Part shown: positions 21,369-27,362 of the stretch, one piece after another | How positions within the stretch are numbered: position 1 is the stretch's first letter | Layout: the number at the start of each line of letters is the position of its first letter | DNA from: a virus | IMG/VR virus record: IMGVR_UViG_3300009152_000153 | Coordinates: 1 to 29,407 of that record | Length of the DNA: 29,407 bases | Reading direction: 5' to 3' (one strand) | Position numbers and translations under genes: made by a program | The notes under the pieces: model-generated | Database searches by the model: none | What the model saw: only the letters and a program-made list of their open reading frames with translations | Told to the model about the DNA's origin: nothing

Positions 21369-21646
21369 AACCAAAACTAACACCAAAAAGAAAAACAACT
21401 GTTGAAGATACGCTTGGTATTAGCGTAGAAATTATTAAGGAAAACAAAGATGGCTCCGCCGATGCTCAGGTTAAATTTAATAAAGAAGGACTTGGAACAC
21501 TTGTACAGTGGGGTATTGTTGCTATGCTTGCCGCAGCAATTGATGAATACCGAGTTAGACCCGAGGAAGGTAGCAAAGCTGTTAGTAAGCGCACTAGACC
21601 AACCAAAACCAAGCCTGTGGCAAAAAAGAAAGCGAGTAAAAAATGA
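21359..21646 (+). CDS. Small protein with basic tails (95 aa)
   Basis: ATG at 21359 follows AGAAAGGCAAAAAA. The N-terminal 14 residues (MAVKPKLTPKRKTT) and the last 25 (SKRTRPTKTKPVAKKKASKK at the end) are highly basic. Between them lies a small folded region (LGISVEIIKENKDGSADAQV, then a hydrophobic helix WGIVAMLAAAIDEY). Lys-rich tails suggest nucleic-acid contact. It is coupled by ATGA to the next gene. No known family is recognised. Confidence 0.75.
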   Translation: MAVKPKLTPKRKTTVEDTLGISVEIIKENKDGSADAQVKFNKEGLGTLVQWGIVAMLAAAIDEYRVRPEEGSKAVSKRTRPTKTKPVAKKKASKK

Positions 21647-21882
21647 CCGCTAAAATCCTGCCCTTTACGGGCGAGACAACTGAAGATATCGACGCCGACA
21701 CCGTATTAGAAAACAATAAAGGTGAGTATGAGTGCGTTGTTATTGTTGGCTACACTAAGATGGGTGCTGAGCGTTTAGTATCTAGCACGGGTGACTCTGC
21801 GCTTATGGTGTGGCTATTAGAACGTGCTAAGAAAACAATACTTGAACACGCTGACTTGGACGACGATGAATGGGAACATTAA
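21643..21882 (+). CDS. Small acidic alpha/beta protein (79 aa)
   Basis: ATG at 21643 overlaps the previous stop. The product has strand and helix segments (ECVVIVGYTKMGAERLVSS; ALMVWLLERAKKTILEHA) and an acidic tail (DLDDDEWEH). The stop overlaps the next start (TAATG). I recall similar short proteins in other phage replication regions, without a known function. Confidence 0.72.
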   Translation: MTAKILPFTGETTEDIDADTVLENNKGEYECVVIVGYTKMGAERLVSSTGDSALMVWLLERAKKTILEHADLDDDEWEH

Positions 21883-22040
21883 TGGACTATGCTGAGTTCT
21901 TATTAGATATACGCAAAAACCTAAAAGATTTTGAAGATTGTATGTTAGAAAGAAAGTTTAAAGATGCTCAACTGTATGCAGAGTACGCATTGGTTGAAGC
22001 TCGACTGTTGTGTTTAATAGCTAAAGAAAGCAATTCATGA
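21882..22040 (+). CDS. Small helical protein (52 aa)
   Basis: ATG at 21882 overlaps the previous stop, and its own stop overlaps the next start (ATGA at 22037). The product is one or two long helices (MDYAEFLLDIRKNLKDFEDC; QLYAEYALVEARLLCLIAKE). The double coupling supports it as real. Function unknown. Confidence 0.68.
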   Translation: MDYAEFLLDIRKNLKDFEDCMLERKFKDAQLYAEYALVEARLLCLIAKESNS

Positions 22041-22708
22041 GTATTACTTGGTCATATTCCTCGCTTGGGTTGTTTCAACAATGTCCTAAAAAATACTACC
22101 ATCTAAGGGTAATCAAGGATATCAAAGAGCCTACAACTGAAGCTATCATATATGGCAAGGCAGTTCACGAAGCGGCTGAGCATTACATAGGAAAAGGTAC
22201 ACCAATACCTGAGAAGTTTTCTTATATGACTCCAATATTGGATGTGCTTAACGCTATACCAGGTGAGAAGCTAGTCGAATATAAGATGGGATTGACCAAG
22301 GATTTAGAGCCATGTGGTTTCTTTGACAAGGAAGTTTGGTTCAGAGGTGTAGGAGATTTAGTTATTGTAGAGGGGGACTTAGCCCACGTAGTTGATTACA
22401 AGACAGGAAAGTCTAGTCAGTATGCGGATACTAAGCAGTTGGAGTTGATGTCATTAGCGTTGTTCAAACACTTCCCTGATATTGAAAAAGTAAAAGCGGG
22501 TCTAGCGTTTGTAGTATGTAACGACTTTATTAAGGCTAAATACAACAAGAAGGACGAAAGTATTTATTGGTTGCGTTGGAAGCAGGAAACAGATCAGTTA
22601 GAAAAAGCGTATGAGAATGATTTGTGGAATCCAAAACCTAACTTTACTTGTAGGAAATTTTGCTCGGTAATGGAATGTGAGCATAACGGAAAAGGGAATT
22701 ACAGATGA
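22037..22708 (+). CDS. Cas4/RecB-like PD-(D/E)XK nuclease
   Basis: A 223-aa protein. The RecB-type nuclease motifs appear in order: IYGKAVHE (His44), GVGDLV (Asp107), VVDYKTGK (Asp120, Lys122) and the QLELMSLAL helix (Gln134). Cys16 in FQQCPKKYY and a C-terminal trio (Cys205, Cys209, Cys214) in FTCRKFCSVMEC resemble the four Cys that hold an Fe-S cluster in Cas4 and AddB. The spacing C-x3-C-x4-C differs slightly from the usual C-x2-C-x5-C. It probably processes DNA ends during replication or recombination. No cas genes are near, so a CRISPR role is unlikely. Confidence 0.88.
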   Translation: MSITWSYSSLGLFQQCPKKYYHLRVIKDIKEPTTEAIIYGKAVHEAAEHYIGKGTPIPEKFSYMTPILDVLNAIPGEKLVEYKMGLTKDLEPCGFFDKEVWFRGVGDLVIVEGDLAHVVDYKTGKSSQYADTKQLELMSLALFKHFPDIEKVKAGLAFVVCNDFIKAKYNKKDESIYWLRWKQETDQLEKAYENDLWNPKPNFTCRKFCSVMECEHNGKGNYR

Positions 22709-22893
22709 ACGATGAAGACTTGAGAGATTGTTTTGCTATGTTTGCTATGCTTGGGTGGACTATGAACGGAGACTACACCAAAGAAGAAATACCCCGCTTG
22801 TCTTACGATTTAGCGGAAGCAATGATTGAACAGAGAAACAAACAAGAAGTAGGCATTGTTGCAGCTAAACCTAGAAGGAAGAAGAGTGCCTAG
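22705..22893 (+). CDS. Small protein (62 aa)
   Basis: ATG at 22705 overlaps the nuclease stop (ATGA). The product starts MNDEDLRDCFAMFAMLGWTM, continues as helix and ends with a basic tail (AAKPRRKKSA). The last 8 nt overlap the GTG start of the AT-hook gene. Function unknown. Confidence 0.7.
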   Translation: MNDEDLRDCFAMFAMLGWTMNGDYTKEEIPRLSYDLAEAMIEQRNKQEVGIVAAKPRRKKSA

Positions 22894-23143
22894 AGGTAGA
22901 CCAAGAAAGTATCTACGCTTTGACGAGATAGTATTAGAGACACTTAGAAACCTGCCGCCGACTGTAACTGAATTTGGAAAGCTAACTGAATATGCTCCTG
23001 TACCTAGTTTACGACGAGAACCAAGAGCTGATGCGTCAGGTCTCAAGGCGAGAAGAAGCACGGGCGCTCGTAAGTGGGAGAGTTGGGTGGACGTTCAAAC
23101 AATTACGTTCGAAGAAGAAGTTGGTAGATTTATCAAAATTTGA
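22886..23143 (+). CDS. AT-hook-type basic protein (85 aa)
   Basis: The likely start is GTG at 22886, with AAGGAAG upstream; the open frame further left overlaps the previous gene in another frame. The N-terminus reads (M)PRGRPRKY, a textbook AT-hook core (RGRPRK) that binds the minor groove of AT-rich DNA. Residues about 45-65 are also basic (SLRREPRADASGLKARRS). The C-terminal part is hydrophobic and acidic (ITFEEEVGRFIKI). AT-hooks are unusual in phage proteins of this size. A transcription or replication factor is possible; its target is unknown. Confidence 0.68.
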   Translation: MPRGRPRKYLRFDEIVLETLRNLPPTVTEFGKLTEYAPVPSLRREPRADASGLKARRSTGARKWESWVDVQTITFEEEVGRFIKI

Positions 23144-23155
23144 GGATGCACTGAT

Positions 23156-23311
23156 ATGAAAACAAGATTATACGAAGCAAAGTTTGTATCTTACAGACCA
23201 GAACCAGACGAATTTAAAATGGCTAAAAGCAAGATACCTCCAGTATTTAAACCGTACGTGTCTCAGCCACACCCACAAGCACAACGTCTTAACGAGGCAT
23301 TGAAAAAATGA
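23156..23311 (+). CDS. Small protein (51 aa)
   Basis: ATG at 23156 with GAGGATG upstream, 12 nt after the previous stop. The product is basic and Pro-rich (MKTRLYEAKFVSYRPEPDEF; SKIPPVFKPYVSQPHPQAQR) and ends in a short helix. The stop overlaps the DUF3310 start (ATGA). Little predicted structure; function unknown. Confidence 0.66.
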   Translation: MKTRLYEAKFVSYRPEPDEFKMAKSKIPPVFKPYVSQPHPQAQRLNEALKK

Positions 23312-23523
23312 TAGACCCAGTAAACCACCCCGTTCACTACACCGACCACCCATCGGGTATAGAGTGCATACAGATTACTGAACATATGAATTTCAACCTT
23401 GGCAATGCCATTAAATATGTGTGGCGGGCTGGATTGAAGGGCAAGCATTTAGAAGACTTAAAGAAAGCGGTGTGGTACATCAACCGTGAGATAGCTAGAT
23501 TGGAGAAACAAAGTGGGCGATAA
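23308..23523 (+). CDS. DUF3310 family protein
   Basis: A 71-aa protein with the family pattern: DPVNHPVHYTDHPSGIECIQ at the N-terminus, NLGNAIKYVWRAGLKGK in the middle (about 29-45) and EDLKKAVWYINREI at the C-terminus (about 49-62). DUF3310 proteins are small, widespread in phages and of unknown biochemical function. It overlaps both neighbours, by 4 nt upstream and 11 nt downstream. Confidence 0.9.
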   Translation: MIDPVNHPVHYTDHPSGIECIQITEHMNFNLGNAIKYVWRAGLKGKHLEDLKKAVWYINREIARLEKQSGR

Positions 23524-23881
23524 AAGAGTAATAACAATCAAACCATACAACCCTGAGTGGTATCCACCGTGCTTTGAAAGCAGAGTTCAGTATCAAGACT
23601 ATATGTGGCAATCGCATAGGACTAACCAACCACATGATCCTATGAACCACTGCTTAGACTGCACTCGTGAATATAAGATAGAGATGCTTAAACAAAAAAG
23701 ATGTGAGCATCCTGAGACTATATTTGTAGTATGGAAAAGCTCCCATAAGAGAGACAAACCAATAGGATCTATTCTAGATGAACCAGATATTCTAGGCATA
23801 TCAAACAACAGTAAGTTTTGGGAAACCCCCGCATACGATCACGTCCCTGGCAAACCGAAGGAGCCACCTCCATGTCTTTAG
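23513..23881 (+). CDS. Small Cys/His-containing protein (122 aa)
   Basis: The start is probably GTG at 23513, overlapping the DUF3310 gene by 11 nt with GGAG upstream. The middle has a possible zinc knuckle, NHCLDCTREY (C48, C51) followed by RCEHPE (C64, H66). The N-terminal part is aromatic (YNPEWYPPCF; YQDYMWQSHR) and the C-terminus Pro-rich (PGKPKEPPPCL). No family is recognised. It overlaps the next gene by 10 nt. Confidence 0.7.
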   Translation: MGDKRVITIKPYNPEWYPPCFESRVQYQDYMWQSHRTNQPHDPMNHCLDCTREYKIEMLKQKRCEHPETIFVVWKSSHKRDKPIGSILDEPDILGISNNSKFWETPAYDHVPGKPKEPPPCL

Positions 23882-24186
23882 AACCAATCCCATTTGCAGG
23901 CATGGTAGAAACTGACCCAGAGATAGCGTATCTAGATGCTATTGTTGCGGAAATGTACGGCAAAAACCCCGAAAATATGCCAAAATACATAGTATTAGGA
24001 GATGGAAGTCTCTACATTTTCCATAAAGAGGAAGACCGCTATGCCTTACGTGAACAAACCACGCCCGTACAAGAAAGAATACCAGCAACAGAAAGCTCGG
24101 GGGGAGCAGCCAGCCCGCAACGCACGGGAGAAAGCCCGCTATGCAATGGACAAGAAGGGCATAGACCGAACGGGGAAGGATATTGA
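23872..24186 (+). CDS. Protein overlapping the HNH gene (104 aa)
   Basis: I prefer ATG at 23872, with AAGGAGCC upstream. The first 55 residues look like an ordinary compact protein (MSLEPIPFAGMVETDPEIAY; PKYIVLGDGSLYIFHKEE). From residue 57 on, the 146 nt also encode the HNH protein in another frame, and the product becomes low in structure (ESSGGAASPQRTGESPLCNG). The tail is therefore probably a by-product of the overlap. Function unknown. Confidence 0.6.
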   Translation: MSLEPIPFAGMVETDPEIAYLDAIVAEMYGKNPENMPKYIVLGDGSLYIFHKEEDRYALREQTTPVQERIPATESSGGAASPQRTGESPLCNGQEGHRPNGEGY

Positions 24187-24325
24187 CCATGTCATTCCCT
24201 TATCAAAAGGCGGTACAAATGCGGCAGGCAACCTTAAACTCAAGTCGCCTAGCTCCAACCGTTCGTTTAGCCGAAACTCAGACCACACAGTCAAACAAAA
24301 TAAGCCAAAAAATGGCAAAAAATGA
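24041..24325 (+). CDS. HNH endonuclease (94 aa)
   Basis: ATG at 24041 with GAGGAAG about 8 nt upstream. The N-terminal half is very basic (NKPRPYKKEYQQQKARGEQP). The HNH core is DIDHVIPLSKGGTNAAGNLK (about 47-66), with the DH pair, GG turn and the Asn of NLKL, followed by SNRSFSRN in the final helix. There is no CxxC pair, unlike the HNH at 6341. Its first half lies inside the preceding gene and its end overlaps the helicase start by 14 nt. It may be a mobile or accessory nuclease. Confidence 0.85.
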   Translation: MPYVNKPRPYKKEYQQQKARGEQPARNAREKARYAMDKKGIDRTGKDIDHVIPLSKGGTNAAGNLKLKSPSSNRSFSRNSDHTVKQNKPKNGKK

Positions 24326-25694
24326 TGTATATAAGTGGCCTGGGGTATACCCCCCAATGGAGCATCAAAAAGAAACATCAATATTTTTAGCAACAAATCA
24401 AAGAGCCTTCTGCTTTAACGAGCAGGGTACAGGCAAAACAGCATCAGCAATATGGGCAGCCGACTGCCTACTAGAACAGGAAGTTATAAACCGAGTTCTT
24501 ATTATTTGCCCGCTATCTATTATGCAATCCGCATGGCAAGCCGACTTGTTTAAGTTTGCAGTTCATCGCCGAGTCAATATTGCGTATGGAGATAGAGAGA
24601 AACGCAAAGCAGTTATCAGAGGCAGTGCCGAGTTTGTCATTATTAACTATGACGGCATTGAGATTGTACGCAACGAGATTGCTGAAGGCGGCTTTGATTT
24701 AATTGTAGTTGACGAAGCGAATGCTTATAAGACAATTACTACACAGCGCTGGAAAACACTCAATTCTTTAATAACACCAGACACATGGCTATGGATGATG
24801 ACGGGAACACCAGCCGCCCAAAACCCAACAGATGCTTACGGCTTAGCTAAGATGTGCGTAGCTCACCGAGTGCCTAAATTCTTTGGTAAGTTTAGAGATC
24901 AGACAATGGAAAACCTTAGTAGGTATAGATGGGTTCCTAGGGAAAACGCTAATGAAATTGTATTTGATGCGCTCCAACCAGCAATCCGATTTACTAAAGA
25001 ACAATGCTTAGACTTACCAGAGGTGACACATGTTTTCAGAGACGCCCCCCTTACTCCGCAACAGGCAAAATACTACAAACTCCTCAAAAAAGAAATGCTC
25101 ATGGTGGCTGCAGGGGAAGAGGTTACGTCTGTTAATGCCGCTGTTAATCTTAATAAACTGCTTCAAATTAGTGGTGGTGCTGTTTATTCTGACAACGGTA
25201 GCGTTGTTGAGTTTGATGTTTCTAATCGGTTACGAGTTATCGAGGAAGTTATCGAAGAAGCTAGTCACAAAGTTCTTGTATTTGTACCGTTCACTCACAC
25301 GATAGAGTTATTAAAAGCTCACCTAACAAAAGCAGGACATACTTGTGATGTTATCAACGGTGCGGTCCCAGTCACTAAACGCAACGACATATTTAAACGC
25401 TTCCAAGAAGATGAGAACCCACGAGTCCTTATAATTCAACCACAAGCAGCGGCGCATGGTGTTACATTGACTGCAGCTAACGTAATTATTTGGTACGCCC
25501 CTGTTACATCAATTGAAACATATTTGCAAGCCAACGCACGTATTGATAGAAAAGGGCAAAAGAATCCTATGACCATCGTGCATATTAAGGGTTCTCCCGT
25601 AGAAGGAAGATTGTATAACTTACTACAAAAGAAATTAGATGTTCATGATAAACTAATTGACCTGTATAAAAATGAAGTTGAAGAAAATACTTGA
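24312..25694 (+). CDS. SNF2/DEAD-like helicase
   Basis: A 460-aa protein with the likely start at 24312. An extension to 24189 or to the TTG at 24183 is open but would overlap nearly all of the HNH core. SF2 motifs appear in order: PPMEHQKE (14-21), Walker A NEQGTGKT (36-43), motif II VDEAN (133-137), motif III TGTPAAQNP (164-172) and motif VI LQANARIDRKGQ in the second lobe. DEAN in place of DEAH and the QxxaRxxRxGQ form fit the SNF2 group. Phage members are thought to remodel branched DNA or clear bound proteins. The ribosome site before 24312 is weak, so coupling with the HNH gene is likely. Confidence 0.9.
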   Translation: MAKNDVYKWPGVYPPMEHQKETSIFLATNQRAFCFNEQGTGKTASAIWAADCLLEQEVINRVLIICPLSIMQSAWQADLFKFAVHRRVNIAYGDREKRKAVIRGSAEFVIINYDGIEIVRNEIAEGGFDLIVVDEANAYKTITTQRWKTLNSLITPDTWLWMMTGTPAAQNPTDAYGLAKMCVAHRVPKFFGKFRDQTMENLSRYRWVPRENANEIVFDALQPAIRFTKEQCLDLPEVTHVFRDAPLTPQQAKYYKLLKKEMLMVAAGEEVTSVNAAVNLNKLLQISGGAVYSDNGSVVEFDVSNRLRVIEEVIEEASHKVLVFVPFTHTIELLKAHLTKAGHTCDVINGAVPVTKRNDIFKRFQEDENPRVLIIQPQAAAHGVTLTAANVIIWYAPVTSIETYLQANARIDRKGQKNPMTIVHIKGSPVEGRLYNLLQKKLDVHDKLIDLYKNEVEENT

Positions 25695-25719
25695 CAAGGT
25701 ATAGCTTTAGGTTTAGTAT
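25691..25719 (+). promoter_or_regulatory. Internal sigma70-type promoter
   Basis: Perfect TTGACA (25691-25696), 17-bp spacer, TAGTAT (25714-25719, 4 of 6). The -35 overlaps the end of the helicase gene. It would give extra transcription of the genes from 25765 on. There is no dyad here. Confidence 0.65.
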
Positions 25720-25764
25720 TACATAAATGGACAAAGATCCAATATAAATTATGAAAGGAAGTAC

Positions 25765-26163
25765 ATGGACGATAAACCGTCAGTTGATGCACTCGTTAAC
25801 GTATATATAAAAATACGAGACGCACGTGATACTGCTCGTAAAGAAGCGGATAGAATTGAAGCCGACTTTGAAGAGCAGCTAGATATTATTAACCAGCAAA
25901 TCTTACAGATCTGTGAAGAGACAGGCGCCGACAGTATTAAAACTGCGCATGGCACTGCTATCAGAACAGTTAAGTCAAGATACTGGACTAATGATTGGGA
26001 ACGATTCTACGATTTTATTTTTGAACATCAAGTGCCTGAGTTATTAGAGCGTAGAGTTCATCAAACAAATATCAAACAATTCCTAGAAGAAAACCCCGAT
26101 TTGCTACCCGCGGGGCTAAATGTGGATAGCGCATACTCAATAACTGTAAGGAGAAGCAAATGA
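25765..26163 (+). CDS. Phage protein paired with the ssDNA-binding-type gene (132 aa)
   Basis: ATG at 25765 follows AAAGGAAGTAC. Residues about 8-50 are a coiled coil (RDARDTARKEADRIEADFEE). A small domain follows with TAHGTAIRTVKSRYWTNDWE (about 60-79) and HQTNIKQFLEENPDLLPAGL (about 99-118), ending in ITVRRSK. I recall close look-alikes in many phages directly before the gene type found next, without a known role. It is coupled to that gene by ATGA and may be its partner. Confidence 0.8.
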   Translation: MDDKPSVDALVNVYIKIRDARDTARKEADRIEADFEEQLDIINQQILQICEETGADSIKTAHGTAIRTVKSRYWTNDWERFYDFIFEHQVPELLERRVHQTNIKQFLEENPDLLPAGLNVDSAYSITVRRSK

Positions 26164-27035
26164 GCGAACTAGCTCTGTTTAAAAAAGATTTACCCGACTA
26201 TCTTAAAAAGGTCGAATTAGATGACGCTACTAAAGCCCTTATGGGTAGTGGTGGTGGCGGTAGCAAACGTATTTCTTTGCGTGGCGGTAAGTTCCGCATG
26301 GTTGTAAATGGCGAAGAAGTAATGACTAGCAATAGCGAGACACTGAGTGTTGTTGTAGTAAACAATGCTAAGAAAGTATCCCGCACATTCTATGCTGGTG
26401 CTTATAACCCTAAAGCTGAAGCTACCCCTCCTGACTGCTGGTCTAATGATGGCGATCGTCCTGATGCAAGTATTGATGAGCCTCAGCACCATAATTGTAA
26501 CGAGTGCCCACAGAATATTAAAGGCTCAAGTGCAGGTGGTGGTCGTGCTTGCCGTCACTTCCGTCGTATTGCAGTAGCTCTTGCAGATAATGTCGGTGGC
26601 GATGTCTATCAGATGACTCTAGCTTCTAAGTCAATCTTTGGTAAAGGCGATTTAGATCACATGCCGTTTGAGCAGTTTGGTAGTTACGTAGCTTCACAAG
26701 GCTACAACTTAAACAACATGATTACTGAAATGCGCTTTGATCCAGATTCAGATACCGCTAAGTTGTTCTTTAAGCCTACAGATTTCTTGTCTGAAGAAGA
26801 TTGGGAATTAGCTAAGAAGCAAGGTATGTCTTCATCAGCACTAAAAGCTATTGAGATGAGCGTACCTAAAGGCGATTCAAATGCTCCTAAGTTGGCTGCA
26901 CCAAAGCCAGCAGCTAGAGAAGAAGCCGAGCCGATTGCTGAACCGAAGAAGCGCCCTGAGAAAAAAGCTGAAGCGCCGACACCTAAGAAAGACATTAAGT
27001 CGATCATGAGTGGATGGAGCCAAGAAGAAGCATGA
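26160..27035 (+). CDS. Probable ssDNA-binding-type replication protein (291 aa)
   Basis: ATG at 26160 overlaps the previous stop, with AAGGAGAAGC upstream. A Gly-rich GSGGGGSKRISLRGGKFRM (about 29-47) leads into beta strands. A Cys set (Cys93, Cys113, Cys116, Cys131) in CNECPQNIKG and GRACRHFRR looks like a zinc site. About residues 230-291 are a low-complexity Pro/Ala/Lys/Glu tail ending in SGWSQEEA. The layout of an OB-like core, a zinc site and a flexible tail resembles phage ssDNA-binding proteins, and the replication context agrees. No biochemical evidence is visible, so the role is inferred. Confidence 0.65.
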   Translation: MSELALFKKDLPDYLKKVELDDATKALMGSGGGGSKRISLRGGKFRMVVNGEEVMTSNSETLSVVVVNNAKKVSRTFYAGAYNPKAEATPPDCWSNDGDRPDASIDEPQHHNCNECPQNIKGSSAGGGRACRHFRRIAVALADNVGGDVYQMTLASKSIFGKGDLDHMPFEQFGSYVASQGYNLNNMITEMRFDPDSDTAKLFFKPTDFLSEEDWELAKKQGMSSSALKAIEMSVPKGDSNAPKLAAPKPAAREEAEPIAEPKKRPEKKAEAPTPKKDIKSIMSGWSQEEA

Positions 27036-27274
27036 GTTTAAGGGGCTACAGCCTTCGGCTTTACAAAGCTAACCAAGAAGCGGACTCTGCATTAATGGGA
27101 GTTCAGCTTGGTCGGTATTGTATGTCTAAAGATATCCCTGTTGTTCAGATTGCTGGCAAGTTCAACGTCTCACGCATGACGATATATCAGTGGTTTACTG
27201 GGGCTGCAAAACCTAGTAAAGCTAGGGCTGAAAAAATAAAAACAATGCTAGAGAAGGCTTGCTTTAGCGCATAG
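27032..27274 (+). CDS. XRE-like helix-turn-helix protein (80 aa)
   Basis: ATG at 27032 overlaps the previous stop (ATGA). Residues about 25-68 form a Cro/CI-type HTH: LGRYCMSKDIPVVQIAGKF, NVSRMTIYQWFTG (turn and recognition helix) and PSKARAEKIKTML. Such proteins bind operators as dimers. It is another candidate ligand for the 29-bp dyads or the 15-bp palindrome, with no direct evidence. The structured leader of the primase gene follows it. Confidence 0.8.
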   Translation: MSLRGYSLRLYKANQEADSALMGVQLGRYCMSKDIPVVQIAGKFNVSRMTIYQWFTGAAKPSKARAEKIKTMLEKACFSA

Positions 27275-27283
27275 TCTACCCCA

Positions 27284-27336
27284 GGGCAGCTAGTTTGACG
27301 GAACGAAAAGGGGGATGCCGACCCCCCCTGCTGCCC
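27284..27336 (+). other. Nested hairpin before the primase gene
   Basis: An outer 7-bp stem, GGGCAGC (27284-27290) with GCTGCCC (27330-27336), encloses an inner GGGGG (27310-27314) / CCCCC (27322-27326) hairpin with a 7-nt loop. A pyrimidine tract (TTCCTTTCTTTC) follows. It lies between the HTH stop and the GAGGTG ribosome site at 27355. It could be an attenuator, a partial terminator or a structured leader. Confidence 0.65.
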
Positions 27337-27362
27337 TTCCTTTCTTTCGGTTTTGAGGTGAT

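Noticed and set aside
22037-22708. Cas4-like gene as part of a CRISPR-Cas locus
   Set aside because: No other cas gene or repeat array is visible; phage replication modules often carry stand-alone RecB/Cas4-like nucleases.
24183-24311. Helicase start at TTG 24183 or ATG 24189
   Set aside because: It would overlap the conserved HNH core in another frame and the added residues show no helicase motif; 24312 places the Q-like motif near the N-terminus as usual.
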